Positions 24,372 to 33,033 of a stretch of DNA of 64,000 nt are shown here, piece by piece (within the stretch, counting starts at the first letter, position 1; each line of letters begins with the position of its first letter). Below the pieces are notes generated by a model. That model worked only from the letters and a program-made list of their open reading frames with translations, searched no databases and was not told the origin of the DNA. The DNA comes from Sinorhizobium meliloti. Lineage in GTDB: Bacteria; Pseudomonadota; Alphaproteobacteria; Rhizobiales; Rhizobiaceae. The translations under genes and the position numbers were made by a program. The DNA is taken from the NCBI RefSeq assembly GCF_035610345.1, contig NZ_CP141212.1, positions 1,555,976 through 1,619,975 on the forward strand, read 5' to 3'.

Positions 24372-26948
24372 ATGCCCAGGTTGTCGCCGTTCAAGAACAT
24401 TCTCATCTGGCTGGTCGTCCTTGCGGGCCTCGCCTTCGCACTGCCGAATCTTCTTTCCAGAGAGCAGCTTGCCGACTGGCCGACCTGGCTGCCGCATCGG
24501 CAGGTGCCGCTCGGGCTCGATCTCAGGGGCGGTTCCCATATCGTCCTGAAGGTCAGCCGCGAAGACATCGTCGCGGAGCGCCTGCAATCGACCATCGACA
24601 CGATCGCCGATGCCCTGAGACAGGCGGATATCCGCTATACGGGGCTGTCAGGAAGCGGGCAGAGCCTGCAGTTTCGTCTCCGCGATGCAACGAAAGCGCC
24701 AGCGGCACGCGACGCGCTGAAGGCGTTGGTCGCCCCCGTTCGACAGGGCGGCTTTTTCGGGAGTTCCATACAGGAACTGGTCTACGAGGGAAGCGCGACC
24801 AGCGACACGCTTCGGCTTCGCCTGACGGACGAGGGCATAAATCTCAGGGTCTCAGATGCCGTCGCCCAGTCCGTCGAGGTCGTACGCCGGCGGGTCGGCG
24901 AAGTCATCGCGGTCGTGCCGATCATAGAGCGTCGCGGCGGTGACCGGCTGAGCGTGCAGGTCCCCGGTCTGGACGAGCCGCAAAGATTGAAGGATCTCCT
25001 CGGACAGCGAGGAGATGTCGCTCTGAAGTGGCTGGATTCCTCGATGCCGGCACAACAGGCCGTGGATACGAGGCCGCCTGCGGGGTCCGAGGTCCTCTAT
25101 TCGCTGGACGATCCACCAATACCCTACCTGGTCGAGAGACACGCCTTTGCTGCGGCACCGGACTTCGTCGAGGCGCAGCCGGGCTTCGATCCGGCAACGA
25201 GCGAACCTGTCGTCAATGCAAGGATTACTGCCGGGGCTGCCGCACGGATCGCGCCGGTCCTGCAGTCGGATCCACGGAAGCAGTTCGCGATCGTGCTCGA
25301 CGGGCAGGTTATCTCGACGTCCGTTCTAGACGGCGCGCTTTCCGGTGATAGCGTCCGGATTTCCGGAAATCTCTCGGAGGACGGGGCGAACGACCTTGCC
25401 GCCCTGATGCGTGCCGGCCCGCTTCCCGTTTCGCTGACCGTCATCGAGGAGCGTACCGTCGGTCCCGAGGACGGCGCCGACGCCGTGGCAAACGGCCTCA
25501 CGGCGGGCCTGATCGCGGCCATTGCCGTCGCAGCCTGTATGATTGGCTTCTACGGCTTCTTCGGTGTCGTCGCCGTCATTGCCGTCATCGTCAATGTCGT
25601 GCTGATCATCGCGGTCCTGTCCGTCACCGGCGCCACGCTGACATTGCCCGGAATTGCCGGGATCATCCTCACGATCGGAATTGCGGTCGACTCGAACGTT
25701 CTCATCTATGAGCGGCTGAGGGAAGAAGCGCGTACCAGCGGCAAACCCTTACGAAGGGCGCTGGACGACGGATTCGAGCGCGTCCTGAGGAGCATCGTCG
25801 ATGCGAATCTGACGATATTCATTGCCGGCGTAATCCTCCTCTATCTCGGATCGGGCGCCATTCGAGGTTTTGCGGTTACGCTTGCCATCGGCAGCGTCAC
25901 CACCATCCTGACGGCGCACAGCCTGACACGCCGCCTCATTCGCGGGTGGTACCGCCGCCGCCTGCCGCGGCGTCTGCCGCGCGGCATCCGGACCGGATTT
26001 TTCAGTCGGGCGGATTTCCGTTTCATGGCGATCCGCAATCCGGTCTTCATTCTGATGACTGCATTGTCGCTCGCTTCGCTGGTTCTCCTGACGAGCCTCG
26101 GGCTCAACATGGGAGCAGATTTCAGGGGTGGCTCCGTCATCGAATTGAGGGCACGGACCGGCGTCGCCGATGGTGCCGACATCCGTGCCCGTCTCGATGA
26201 ATTGAATCTCGGAGAGGTTCAAGTCGAGGAACTTGGATCGGCGCGAGACGTTCTCGTCCGTATCCCGTCGCAGGAAGCCGGCGACAATGCCGAGCAGACG
26301 GCCGTCGGGCTGGTTCGCTCCGAACTCGAGGATCAGTATGTCTTCCGCCGTGTCGAGGTGGTTGGCCCCGGGGTTTCCGGCGAGTTGACGAGGGCAGGGT
26401 CGCTCGCCGTTGCCGCAGCCGTGCTGGCCGTGCTGCTTTACGTGTGGCTTCGCTTCGGCCGGCGATTTGCCGTCGGAGCCATCGTCGCGACGTTGCATGA
26501 TGTGCTGCTGACGCTTGGGTTCCTCGTCGTGACCGGCATCGAATTCAACCTCGCCAGCATCGCAGCGCTGCTGACGATCGTATGCTACTCGCTGAGCGAC
26601 ACCATGGTGATTTATGATCGAGTCCGGGAGAATCTGGTGCGCTATCGAAGGATGCCGCTTTCGGTCCTGATCGACACGTCGATCAACCAGACCCTGTCGC
26701 GGACCGTCCTGACCGCCTTGACGACGCTCCTTGCTCTCGTTGCGCTGTATCTGTTCGGAGGCAGTGGTCTCGTCCAGTCCTTCAGCGCGACACTCATATT
26801 CGGTGTGCTTGTGGGCACCGTTTCCTCGATCTATGTCGCGGGACCGCTGCTCATCCTCTTCAATCGCCGAAACAATCGTCTTGGAGGCACGGAGGACTCG
26901 GCGGACCGGGATACCTCGTCGGAGACGGAAGCAAAGGGTGCGGTGTGA
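24372..26948 (+). CDS. secDF: Fused protein translocase subunit SecDF
   Basis: 858 residues that join SecD and SecF, as in many alphaproteobacteria. The SecD half has the signature LGLDLRGGSHIVLKV near residue 51 and a P1 periplasmic domain; six membrane helices end near 520. The SecF half starts about 545 with the second signature GLNMGADFRGGSVIEL and has six more helices. The proton-coupled complex pulls exported proteins across the inner membrane. The stop codon overlaps the start of the next gene (TGATG), so the two are coupled. Confidence 0.95.
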   Translation: MPRLSPFKNILIWLVVLAGLAFALPNLLSREQLADWPTWLPHRQVPLGLDLRGGSHIVLKVSREDIVAERLQSTIDTIADALRQADIRYTGLSGSGQSLQFRLRDATKAPAARDALKALVAPVRQGGFFGSSIQELVYEGSATSDTLRLRLTDEGINLRVSDAVAQSVEVVRRRVGEVIAVVPIIERRGGDRLSVQVPGLDEPQRLKDLLGQRGDVALKWLDSSMPAQQAVDTRPPAGSEVLYSLDDPPIPYLVERHAFAAAPDFVEAQPGFDPATSEPVVNARITAGAAARIAPVLQSDPRKQFAIVLDGQVISTSVLDGALSGDSVRISGNLSEDGANDLAALMRAGPLPVSLTVIEERTVGPEDGADAVANGLTAGLIAAIAVAACMIGFYGFFGVVAVIAVIVNVVLIIAVLSVTGATLTLPGIAGIILTIGIAVDSNVLIYERLREEARTSGKPLRRALDDGFERVLRSIVDANLTIFIAGVILLYLGSGAIRGFAVTLAIGSVTTILTAHSLTRRLIRGWYRRRLPRRLPRGIRTGFFSRADFRFMAIRNPVFILMTALSLASLVLLTSLGLNMGADFRGGSVIELRARTGVADGADIRARLDELNLGEVQVEELGSARDVLVRIPSQEAGDNAEQTAVGLVRSELEDQYVFRRVEVVGPGVSGELTRAGSLAVAAAVLAVLLYVWLRFGRRFAVGAIVATLHDVLLTLGFLVVTGIEFNLASIAALLTIVCYSLSDTMVIYDRVRENLVRYRRMPLSVLIDTSINQTLSRTVLTALTTLLALVALYLFGGSGLVQSFSATLIFGVLVGTVSSIYVAGPLLILFNRRNNRLGGTEDSADRDTSSETEAKGAV

Positions 26949-27334
26949 TGGCAAAAGGGATCGAAATGCGCGAAGCGCACTTTCCGGGACGCGCGCCTGT
27001 CGACGCCTACGGCAATGGCGGCTTCCGCTTCGCCGATATGTCGCATCGCGGGTCCGTTCTGATGTTGCCCTCCGGTATCTACGCCTGGGACGTTGCCGAA
27101 GGCGACGTGCTCGCGGTCGCGAAATTCCAGCGCATCTTCGATGAGGCGCGTGACGTCGAGGTGCTGCTCGTCGGCACCGGCCGGGAAATCCGTCCTTTAC
27201 CGGGAGAACTGAAGGAAGCGCTCAGGGCCGCCAACATCTCGTCCGATCCGATGAGCACGGGGGCGGCGGTGCGGACCTATAACGTGATGCTGGCGGAATC
27301 GCGGGCCGTCGCCGCGGCATTGATCGCGGTGTGA
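26948..27334 (+). CDS. Mth938-domain protein (DUF498, NDUFAF3-like)
   Basis: 128 residues from the ATG that overlaps the secDF stop. Residues 8-120 match the Mth938/DUF498 fold (REAHFPGRAPVDAYGNGGFRF, then SVLMLPSGIYAWDV and EVLLVGTG). This is the bacterial relative of human NDUFAF3, an assembly factor of respiratory complex I, and comparative work has noted its gene order with secretion genes. Here it sits directly between secDF and an NDUFAF6-like gene, which fits a membrane-protein assembly role. The bacterial function is unproven. Confidence 0.85.
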   Translation: MAKGIEMREAHFPGRAPVDAYGNGGFRFADMSHRGSVLMLPSGIYAWDVAEGDVLAVAKFQRIFDEARDVEVLLVGTGREIRPLPGELKEALRAANISSDPMSTGAAVRTYNVMLAESRAVAAALIAV

Positions 27335-27355
27335 GGCGTTCGAAGGAAACCCTGC

Positions 27356-28198
27356 GTGCAACAGTCCGATGATCAGATTCTCGCAACCTTGCGGGACACC
27401 GACCGCGATCGCTACCTGGCCTGTCTGCTTTCTCCTGCAGAGAAGCGCCACTCGCTCGCGGCGCTCTATGCTTTTTACGCGGAGATCGCCCGTATCCGCG
27501 ACACGGTCAAGGAGCCGCTCCCCGGCGAGATCCGGCTGCAGTGGTGGCGTGACATTCTCGAAAACCAGCAGTCGGACGGCGCGGGGCATCCGCTGGCCGA
27601 AGCGCTCCTGCGTTGCATCCGCGAGCATCACCTTCCTGTCCGCGTTCTGCAGGACATGATCGATGCACGCATTTTCGATCTTTACGACGACCCGATGCAG
27701 GACAGGGCGGCGCTGGAGGGCTATGCCGGTGAAACCGCATCGGCGCTCATTCAGCTTTCATCTCTCATCCTGGACCCCGAAAATGCTGCGAAATCCTCAG
27801 ACGCAGCCGGTCATGCCGGGGTTGCTCAGACGGTCGCCGGTCTCCTGCTGCTTCTGCCGGTTCACATCGGGCGTGGCCAGGTCTATCTTCCTGCCGAGCT
27901 TTTGAGCGCAACGGGCCTCGACCGGGAAACGCTTCTTGCCGGAACCGACGAGAGTGCGATCGAAAGGGCCGTTCGCGCCTTCTGCGGCCTCGGTCGCGAT
28001 CATCTCGCCAAGGCACGTGAAAGTGCAGGCGCGATCTCCGCCCGGAATTTCTCCGCTTTCCTTCCCGTTGCCCTGGCCGAACCGGTGTTCGATCGCGCGG
28101 AGGCCGCCGGAGTGCGAATCCTCCGTCAGCCACTGCGGCCGCCGCAATGGCAGCGGCAATGGCGGATGTGGCGGGCGAGCCGGCGCCGGCAGTTTTAG
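27356..28198 (+). CDS. Squalene/phytoene synthase-fold protein (NDUFAF6-like)
   Basis: 280 residues from a GTG at 27356, with AAGGAA about 9 bases upstream. Sequence such as YLACLLSPAEKRHSLAALYAF and RLQWWRD is typical of the trans-isoprenyl head-to-head synthase fold. The first catalytic Asp-rich box is not kept: IARIRDTVKEP stands where DDxxD is expected. This favours the non-enzymatic branch represented by human NDUFAF6, a complex I assembly factor, over a hopanoid or carotenoid enzyme. It starts 21 bases after the NDUFAF3-like gene, so the two are probably one operon. A tandem repeat region follows. Confidence 0.8.
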   Translation: MQQSDDQILATLRDTDRDRYLACLLSPAEKRHSLAALYAFYAEIARIRDTVKEPLPGEIRLQWWRDILENQQSDGAGHPLAEALLRCIREHHLPVRVLQDMIDARIFDLYDDPMQDRAALEGYAGETASALIQLSSLILDPENAAKSSDAAGHAGVAQTVAGLLLLLPVHIGRGQVYLPAELLSATGLDRETLLAGTDESAIERAVRAFCGLGRDHLAKARESAGAISARNFSAFLPVALAEPVFDRAEAAGVRILRQPLRPPQWQRQWRMWRASRRRQF

Positions 28199-28243
28199 AC
28201 GAAGGCCCGTTGGGATTCTGGATACCCGTCACCGCTTGATTGA

Positions 28244-28880
28244 TCCTCATTCCTGTGACGAGCACAGGAGTGAGGGCGGAGAGGGTGCGGCCCCTCGACG
28301 CGTTTCATAAACCGTGAAGAAAGTGAGGTGGCGCGGAAGGCCCCAAGTCACGCCCGTATACAGCGTCCCGTTTCGCTTCAGCCGCACATCCCCGGTCCCT
28401 CATTCCTGTGCTTGTCACAGGAATCCAGCCAGACCAAGTCCTTGGGCTGAAAGAACTCTTCCGCGCCGCAGACGCGGCGCTGCTGGATCCCTGTGACGAG
28501 CACAGGGATGAGGTGGAGAGGGTGCGGTCCTCGGCGCGTTTCATAAACCGTGAAGATAGCGAGGCGGCGCGGAAGGCCCCAAGTCACGCCCGTATACAGC
28601 GTCCCGTTTTCGCTTCAGCCGCACATCCCCGGTCCCTCATTCCTGTGCTTGTCACAGGAATCCAGCCAGACCAAGTCCTTGGGCTGAAAGAACTCTTCCG
28701 CGCCGCAGACGCGGCGCTGCTGGATCCCTGTGACGCGCACAGGGATGAGGTGGAGAGGGTGCGGTCCTCGGCGCGTTTCATAAACCGTGAAGATAGCGAG
28801 GCGACACGACAGGCCGCAAGTCACGCCCGTACGCGCCGCAGACGCGGCGCTGCTCCCATCCCTGTGACGAGCACAGGGGG
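28244..28880. repeat. Tandem long repeat, 236/237-bp unit, two full and two partial copies
   Basis: Full units start at 28331 and 28567; the second has one extra T, making the offset 237 after that point. A half unit precedes (from about 28244) and a decayed partial unit follows (28804-28880). Each unit holds three hairpins: ATTCCTGTG with CACAGGAAT, GCGCCGC with GCGGCGC, and ATCCCTGTG with CACAGGGAT. Short frames in this DNA are by-products of the repeat. It lies after the NDUFAF6-like gene. Between 28881 and 29040 I see nothing further. Confidence 0.9.
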
Positions 28881-29040
28881 AGGATGAAGGAGGAGAGATT
28901 GCAGTCCTCCGAAAAGTGCTACAGCGCCCGTCTTAGACGAGAAATCATTCGCTAGCCGCTCGCCCGTCACGCTGGCGCAAGTCTCGCGGGATATGACCCT
29001 CCTCAATCGAAAATCCCGTCGCGATCAAGGGACCCACGCG

Positions 29041-29496
29041 ATGCTTTGGTTACTGCTCCTGGTGGCGATCGTCGCCGTCTGCGTGTTTTATATTCGGATG
29101 AACGCACGCGCCGAGCGCGACGCCGACAATCCGGATGCCGGGTCGGCGATCGTGGAATTCGGCCGGGCATTCCCGGACGAAGCGATCCGGGCACTGCATT
29201 CGACCGTCGACAGAACGGCGATCTTCCTGCGTCTGCACGATGGCAAGGCCGGATTCATACAATCGCACGGCACGCATTATGTCTGCCACGTCATTCAGCC
29301 CGGCAAGGTGCGGGTCAACACGTCCGAGAGTGGGCGCGGGCTGATTGTCCACTTCCCGGATTTCGCCTACCTGGACAACGCTTTCGAATTTCGGACGGCT
29401 GCCGAGGCAGCCGAGGTTTCGCTCTGGCTGCTCGGCACCTTTAGTCCGAAATCGGAGCTGGAAGCACCGGGTGGCGCGGCGCAGGGTCTGGACTGA
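29041..29496 (+). CDS. Hypothetical single-pass membrane protein
   Basis: 151 residues from the ATG at 29041 (AAGGGA 9 bases upstream). One N-terminal membrane helix (MLWLLLLVAIVAVCVFYI) is followed by a soluble domain of about 125 residues that is well balanced in composition (TAIFLRLHDGKAGFIQS, YVCHVIQPGKVRV). I do not recognise the family. Orientation suggests that the soluble part is cytoplasmic, given the positive residues after the helix. It converges with trmFO, 34 bases away. Confidence 0.7.
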   Translation: MLWLLLLVAIVAVCVFYIRMNARAERDADNPDAGSAIVEFGRAFPDEAIRALHSTVDRTAIFLRLHDGKAGFIQSHGTHYVCHVIQPGKVRVNTSESGRGLIVHFPDFAYLDNAFEFRTAAEAAEVSLWLLGTFSPKSELEAPGGAAQGLD

Positions 29497-29530
29497 CCGG
29501 CTGAATCCGCAACGGAGTTCTCGTCGCTCG

Positions 29531-30949
29531 TCAGACGGCGTTGCCGAGCCAGCTTGCGCAATCACTCAGCGCGCGTGACGCCATCGCCTGCTTCTTGGCG
29601 AGCGCCTTCTCCTTGCCACGGAAGCGTTTGGCACCCTCCGGCCTCGTCAGGGCGCCCGGTTCGAGCGGCGGAAACAGTCCGAAATTGATATTCATCGGCT
29701 GGAACGAGCGCTTGCCCGGTTCGTCGTCTGAGACGATGTGGCCGCCGGTGATGTGATTGAGTAGAGCACCGAAGGCCGTGGTCACGGGAGGTAGGACGGG
29801 TGAGGCGCCTTTGCGTTCCGCCGCGGCGAAGCGGCCCGCCAGCAGGCCGATGCTCGCGCTTTCCACATAGCCCTCGCAGCCGGTTATCTGGCCGGCAAAG
29901 CGCAAGCCCGGACGTGACTTGAGCGTCAGCGAATTGTCGAGGAGCGTCGGCGAGTTGATATAGGTGTTGCGGTGCAGGCCGCCGAGCCTCGCAAACTCGG
30001 CGTTTTGGAGCCCCGGAATCATCCGAAAGACTTCGCCTTGCGCGCCGTATTTCAGTTTCGTCTGGAAGCCGACCATGTTGTAGAGCGTGCCGAGCGCGTT
30101 GTCCTGCCTAAGCTGAACCACGGCATAGGGCTTGACCGAGGGATTATGGGCGTTGGTGAGGCCCATCGGCTTCATCGGCCCGTGGCGCAGGGTCTCGCGG
30201 CCGCGCTCTGCCATCACTTCGATCGGGAGGCAGCCGTCGAAATAGGGTGTGCCTTCCCATTCCTTGAAGCCGGCCTTGTCCCCGGCAATGAGCGCATCGA
30301 CGAAGGCGTCATACTGCTCCTGTGTGAGGGGGCAGTTGATATAATCCTTGCCCGTACCGCCCGGGCCGACCTTGTCGTAGCGCGACTGATGCCAGCAGAT
30401 ATCCATGTCGATCGTGTCGGCATGGACGATCGGTGCGATGGCGTCGAAGAAGGCCAGGGCATCGGCGCCGGTCTCCGTGCGGATCGCCTCGGCGAGGTCC
30501 GGTGCTGTAAGCGGGCCGGTCGCAATGATGGCGAGATCCCAGTCCTTCGGCGGCAGGCCCCCGATCTCTTCCCGCAGAACCGTGATCAGCGGATGGTCTG
30601 CGATCGCTGCGCTGACGGCCTCGGCAAAGCCTTCGCGATCGACGGCGAGCGCACCGCCTGCGGGCACCTGGTTGAGATCGGCGCATCGCATGATGAGCGA
30701 GCCCGCAAGACGCATCTCCGCATGGAGCACGCCGACGGCATTGCTGGTCGCATCGTCGGAGCGGAAAGAGTTCGAGCAGACGAGTTCGGCGAGGCTCTCG
30801 GTCTTGTGCGCATCCGTGCCGCGCACGCCGCGCATTTCATGCAGAATGACCGGCACGCCCGCTTCGGCGATCTGCCAGGCGGCTTCCGACCCGGCGAGGC
30901 CGCCGCCAATGACGTGAATGGGCGAATGGGAGGACGTCGTTTTGTTCAT
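29531..30949 (-). CDS. trmFO: Folate-dependent tRNA (uracil-54-C5) methyltransferase TrmFO
   Basis: 472 residues from MNKTTSS; a slightly longer frame starts at 30985. The N-terminus has a dinucleotide (FAD) fold, [20 protein letters not shown]. TrmFO-specific segments include CSNSFRSDD and [10 protein letters not shown] near the C-terminus. It makes ribothymidine at position 54 of tRNA using methylenetetrahydrofolate and FADH2. The call fits the presence of the folate-linked glycine cleavage genes a few kb away, although they are not in the same operon. Confidence 0.95.
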   Translation of the reverse strand: MNKTTSSHSPIHVIGGGLAGSEAAWQIAEAGVPVILHEMRGVRGTDAHKTESLAELVCSNSFRSDDATSNAVGVLHAEMRLAGSLIMRCADLNQVPAGGALAVDREGFAEAVSAAIADHPLITVLREEIGGLPPKDWDLAIIATGPLTAPDLAEAIRTETGADALAFFDAIAPIVHADTIDMDICWHQSRYDKVGPGGTGKDYINCPLTQEQYDAFVDALIAGDKAGFKEWEGTPYFDGCLPIEVMAERGRETLRHGPMKPMGLTNAHNPSVKPYAVVQLRQDNALGTLYNMVGFQTKLKYGAQGEVFRMIPGLQNAEFARLGGLHRNTYINSPTLLDNSLTLKSRPGLRFAGQITGCEGYVESASIGLLAGRFAAAERKGASPVLPPVTTAFGALLNHITGGHIVSDDEPGKRSFQPMNINFGLFPPLEPGALTRPEGAKRFRGKEKALAKKQAMASRALSDCASWLGNAV

Positions 30950-30991
30950 GGGCGGCTTCCTACCACAGGCATCCGTCGCTTCCAAGAAACG

Positions 30992-31017
30992 AAAACGGCG
31001 CCCGAGGGCGCCGTCTT
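30992..31017 (-). terminator. Rho-independent terminator of the first DUF1127 gene
   Basis: Read on the minus strand: ACGGCGCCC, loop, GGGCGCCGT, then TTTTCGTTT. It begins 25 bases after the stop codon at 31042. Confidence 0.85.
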
Positions 31018-31041
31018 CAAGCTAAGCAATGCTCGATCCGA

Positions 31042-31185
31042 TTAGCGGAAGGAGCGAGCCGCAATGTTGCGGATGTCGTAGCGCGTAATGCCGATATCGT
31101 TCAGAGCGTGGTTGGAAAGGCTGCCCAGCTCGGCAACGGTACGGCGGTAGTTGATCCAGCTTTTTGCAATGCGAATCGGGTTCAT
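31042..31185 (-). CDS. DUF1127 (YjiS-like) miniprotein 1
   Basis: 47 residues, a full-length small DUF1127 protein: MNPIRIAKSWINYRRTV, then ELGSLSNHALNDIGITRYDI. The longer frame upstream is not conserved; TTGAGGAAA gives a good ribosome-binding site for this ATG. DUF1127 proteins are Arg-rich two-helix proteins common in Rhizobiales. Some (CcaF1 of Rhodobacter) bind RNA, and others are tied to phosphate or stress regulation. A second copy lies 300 bases upstream on the same strand, each with its own terminator. Confidence 0.88.
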   Translation of the reverse strand: MNPIRIAKSWINYRRTVAELGSLSNHALNDIGITRYDIRNIAARSFR

Positions 31186-31424
31186 GGTCGTTTCCTCAAG
31201 AAGATCGCTCGCGACAGTGATTGTCTGCGTCGTTGAGGTTCTTATACGCTTGTCTAACTGGAAGATGGAGTGCAAAGTAGATGCATCTGCTATGCATTTG
31301 TGCATTGCATCGATCGTTTCGTGAGCATGCATCTCGGCCGGCCCGAAAATGCGCCATCGATTAAGTTTCGGTTAATTTGCTTTTGCAGGGATTGCTGCGC
31401 GAGATCAGAACGACTCAGCAGAAT
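31186..31424 (-). promoter_or_regulatory. Upstream region of DUF1127 gene 1, with five TGCAT motifs
   Basis: Between 31281 and 31332 the string TGCAT occurs five times, three of them as the palindrome ATGCAT. A TATAAG that could be a -10 box lies nearer the gene, at about 31240-31245 on the minus strand. No gene is visible in this stretch. Confidence 0.4.
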
Positions 31425-31458
31425 AAAAAAACGCCCGCCGGCGAACCGGAAGGCGTTT
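31425..31458 (-). terminator. Rho-independent terminator of the second DUF1127 gene
   Basis: On the minus strand: AAACGCC, inner CCGG-TTCG-CCGG tetraloop hairpin, GGCGTTT and more T. It starts about 31 bases after the stop codon. Confidence 0.87.
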
Positions 31459-31489
31459 GAACGGCCATTATCTGGCGAAAGCTTGATGC

Positions 31490-31633
31490 TTACTTGATTG
31501 CCTGACGGGCAACGTAGGGGATGTCTGCGCGGCCGATGCCCAGGTCAGTCAGCTCACGGTCGCTCATGCGGCCGAGCTCGTTGCAGGTCTGACGATACTT
31601 GCGCCAGTTGTTGAAAGAACGTGCGAGGTTCAT
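31490..31633 (-). CDS. DUF1127 (YjiS-like) miniprotein 2
   Basis: 47 residues: MNLARSFNNWRKYRQTC, then ELGRMSDRELTDLGIGRADI. It is a paralogue of the protein at 31042-31185 with the same length and helix pattern. The minus-strand ribosome-binding site AAAGGAAT precedes the ATG. The C-terminus (PYVARQAIK) is basic. It lies between its paralogue and a pair of small RNA genes. It could be an RNA-binding or protein-binding adaptor as proposed for other DUF1127 members; that is inference. Confidence 0.88.
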   Translation of the reverse strand: MNLARSFNNWRKYRQTCNELGRMSDRELTDLGIGRADIPYVARQAIK

Positions 31634-31910
31634 GATCCTATTCCTTTCTAGGTCGTTCGCCAGCGCTCTATCTCTCTTGCTGGCCGTCATCTTATGAACC
31701 GGAATATAATCGGTTTGAGCCGGGATTACAGAGCTAATGCTGCATCGCACCCATGCGCGGCGTGCAAAGCTTTTCGGTGGCATTAACCGGAGTTTAACCT
31801 TTTGTTGCCGATGCCGGCCTTTTGCGCATTTCCAGACCGTTCCAAAGACCTTGGCGGTCTATCAGAGCGCGCGGCGCGCAGTGCGATTCTCGGAGCAAGG
31901 GAGTTGGCAG

Positions 31911-32038
31911 AAATAAACAACGCCCGCTGGGGGAGGAGGTCCAGCGGGCGTTGCTTGATCTGATTGGCAACCGGGAGGAGGAGTGTCGCCAATCCGTATC
32001 GGGCGCGCTGGGAGGAGGAGTGCGCTGCCCGATCGATG
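31911..32038 (-). ncRNA. Small RNA of the alpha-r14 family (SmrC14/NfeR1 type), copy 1
   Basis: On the minus strand three hairpins each show CCTCCTCCC or ACTCCTCCTCCC, an anti-Shine-Dalgarno string, in the loop: stems near 31999-32033 (CGGGC-GCGC), 31962-31993 (GATTGGC with GCCAATC) and 31919-31954 (CAACGCCCGCTGG with its complement). The last hairpin is followed by TTTATTT and serves as the terminator. A rhizobial -10 box CTATAT lies at 32045-32050. Length about 125 bases, as known for S. meliloti alpha-r14 RNAs, which lie near tig and a tRNA gene. These RNAs block translation initiation in trans. Ends are estimates. Confidence 0.9.
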
Positions 32039-32044
32039 ATTGGA

Positions 32045-32073
32045 ATATAGGCCGAACCCCCGGATTCTGCTAG
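32045..32073 (-). promoter_or_regulatory. Promoter of alpha-r14 copy 1
   Basis: Minus-strand -10 CTATAT (32045-32050), matching the rhizobial sigma-70 consensus exactly. At 17 bases upstream the -35 hexamer is CTAGCA, a weak match to CTTGAC. Confidence 0.6.
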
Positions 32074-32182
32074 GGGCCGCCGGGAATGGCACCTATGCAA
32101 ATGGTGCATGGCTCAAGCGTCGGACGATCGCAAAATGCCGAAATAATGGGCAGATGGAGGTGCCGTACGGAATATCTGAGGG

Positions 32183-32306
32183 GAGAATGACGCCCGTCGG
32201 GGGAGGAGGACCGGCGGGCGTCATAGATGCGATTGGCAACTGGGAGGAGGAGTATTGCCAATCCTATCGAAGCGGCGATGGGAGGAGGAGTGCGCAGCTT
32301 CGAATT
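32183..32306 (-). ncRNA. Small RNA of the alpha-r14 family, copy 2
   Basis: Same plan as copy 1, about 145 bases further upstream: minus-strand hairpins at about 32269-32301 (GAAGC with GCTTC), 32231-32262 (GATTGGC with GCCAATC) and 32189-32222 (GACGCCCG with CGGGCGTC). The loops hold CTCCTCCTCCC, ACTCCTCCTCCC and TCCTCCTCCCCC. The stem sequences differ by compensating changes, while the loops are kept, which supports a structured RNA. The T-run after the last hairpin is poor (CATTCTCC). I could not find a clear -10 box. Confidence 0.85.
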
Positions 32307-32774
32307 CTGTCGAGCTCAGGCTCGGATCTTCGCGGGATTTCCCGCTGCGGGCGATCATGCCCGCCGGCGTCCATTCGGCTATCACCGCGGCGCTTCGTTG
32401 ATTTGAAATATAGTGGCCTTAAATCGATTTGTGCAGTGCAATGTCCACATGGAAGATATGCGGATTGCGCAACGCGGATTGCCGTTCGCCGTCCCGCCGA
32501 TGGAGGGCGAGGATCCAGTGGCTGTCATACGGCGGAACACAGCATCACGTTTCTGCCGGCATCCTTTGCTAAGGAGCCTCGAGCTGCCCGTTCGAAGCCG
32601 TGGCTGCGAGCGGGCAACGGGCGCGAGCATTTTCCCTTTGATCCGATGAAAACGAGTGTTATAGAGACGCCGCGCTCGGGAGCCCTGAACCTTTCGCATG
32701 GCCCAAGAATATCCGCGGCATTCCGCTGATGAGATCTTGTGAGGAATGCGATTGGGCGGTGCGGTCGTCTGAAC
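32307..32774. other. Gene-free stretch between the small RNA pair and tRNA-Leu
   Basis: About 470 bases. Two short GC-rich hairpins stand next to each other at 32332-32345 (GCGGG-ATTT-CCCGC) and 32347-32364 (GCGGGC with GCCCGC), just upstream of small RNA copy 2 on its strand. The rest should hold the tRNA promoter. No ORF with a ribosome-binding site or recognisable product was found. Confidence 0.4.
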
Positions 32775-32859
<85 letters not shown>

Positions 32860-33033
32860 GGACGATATAGCAGTCACGCGTCGGTATTCGGCGCTGGGAG
32901 GGCCGGCAAGGCGCCATTTTGCTTGCAAAGCGGTCGGAATTGCGTAAAGCCACTCCCGGCAAATGGATCGGCTCACGTGCTCGCCTAGCCTTTCAAGGGA
33001 AGAGCACTGTCAACGTGAAGTGAAGGTTTTAAC

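Noticed and set aside
27356..28198. Phytoene or squalene synthase (hopanoid/carotenoid) enzyme
   Set aside because: The first Asp-rich catalytic box is missing and no other isoprenoid genes are near; the assembly-factor branch fits better.
28331..28803. Possible CRISPR array
   Set aside because: The units are about 236 bases and nearly identical throughout, with no short repeat-spacer pattern and no cas gene.
28408..28887. 159-codon open frame in the repeat region
   Set aside because: Its protein is itself a tandem repeat made by the 236/237-bp DNA units; the indel between units and the lack of a ribosome-binding site argue against a gene.
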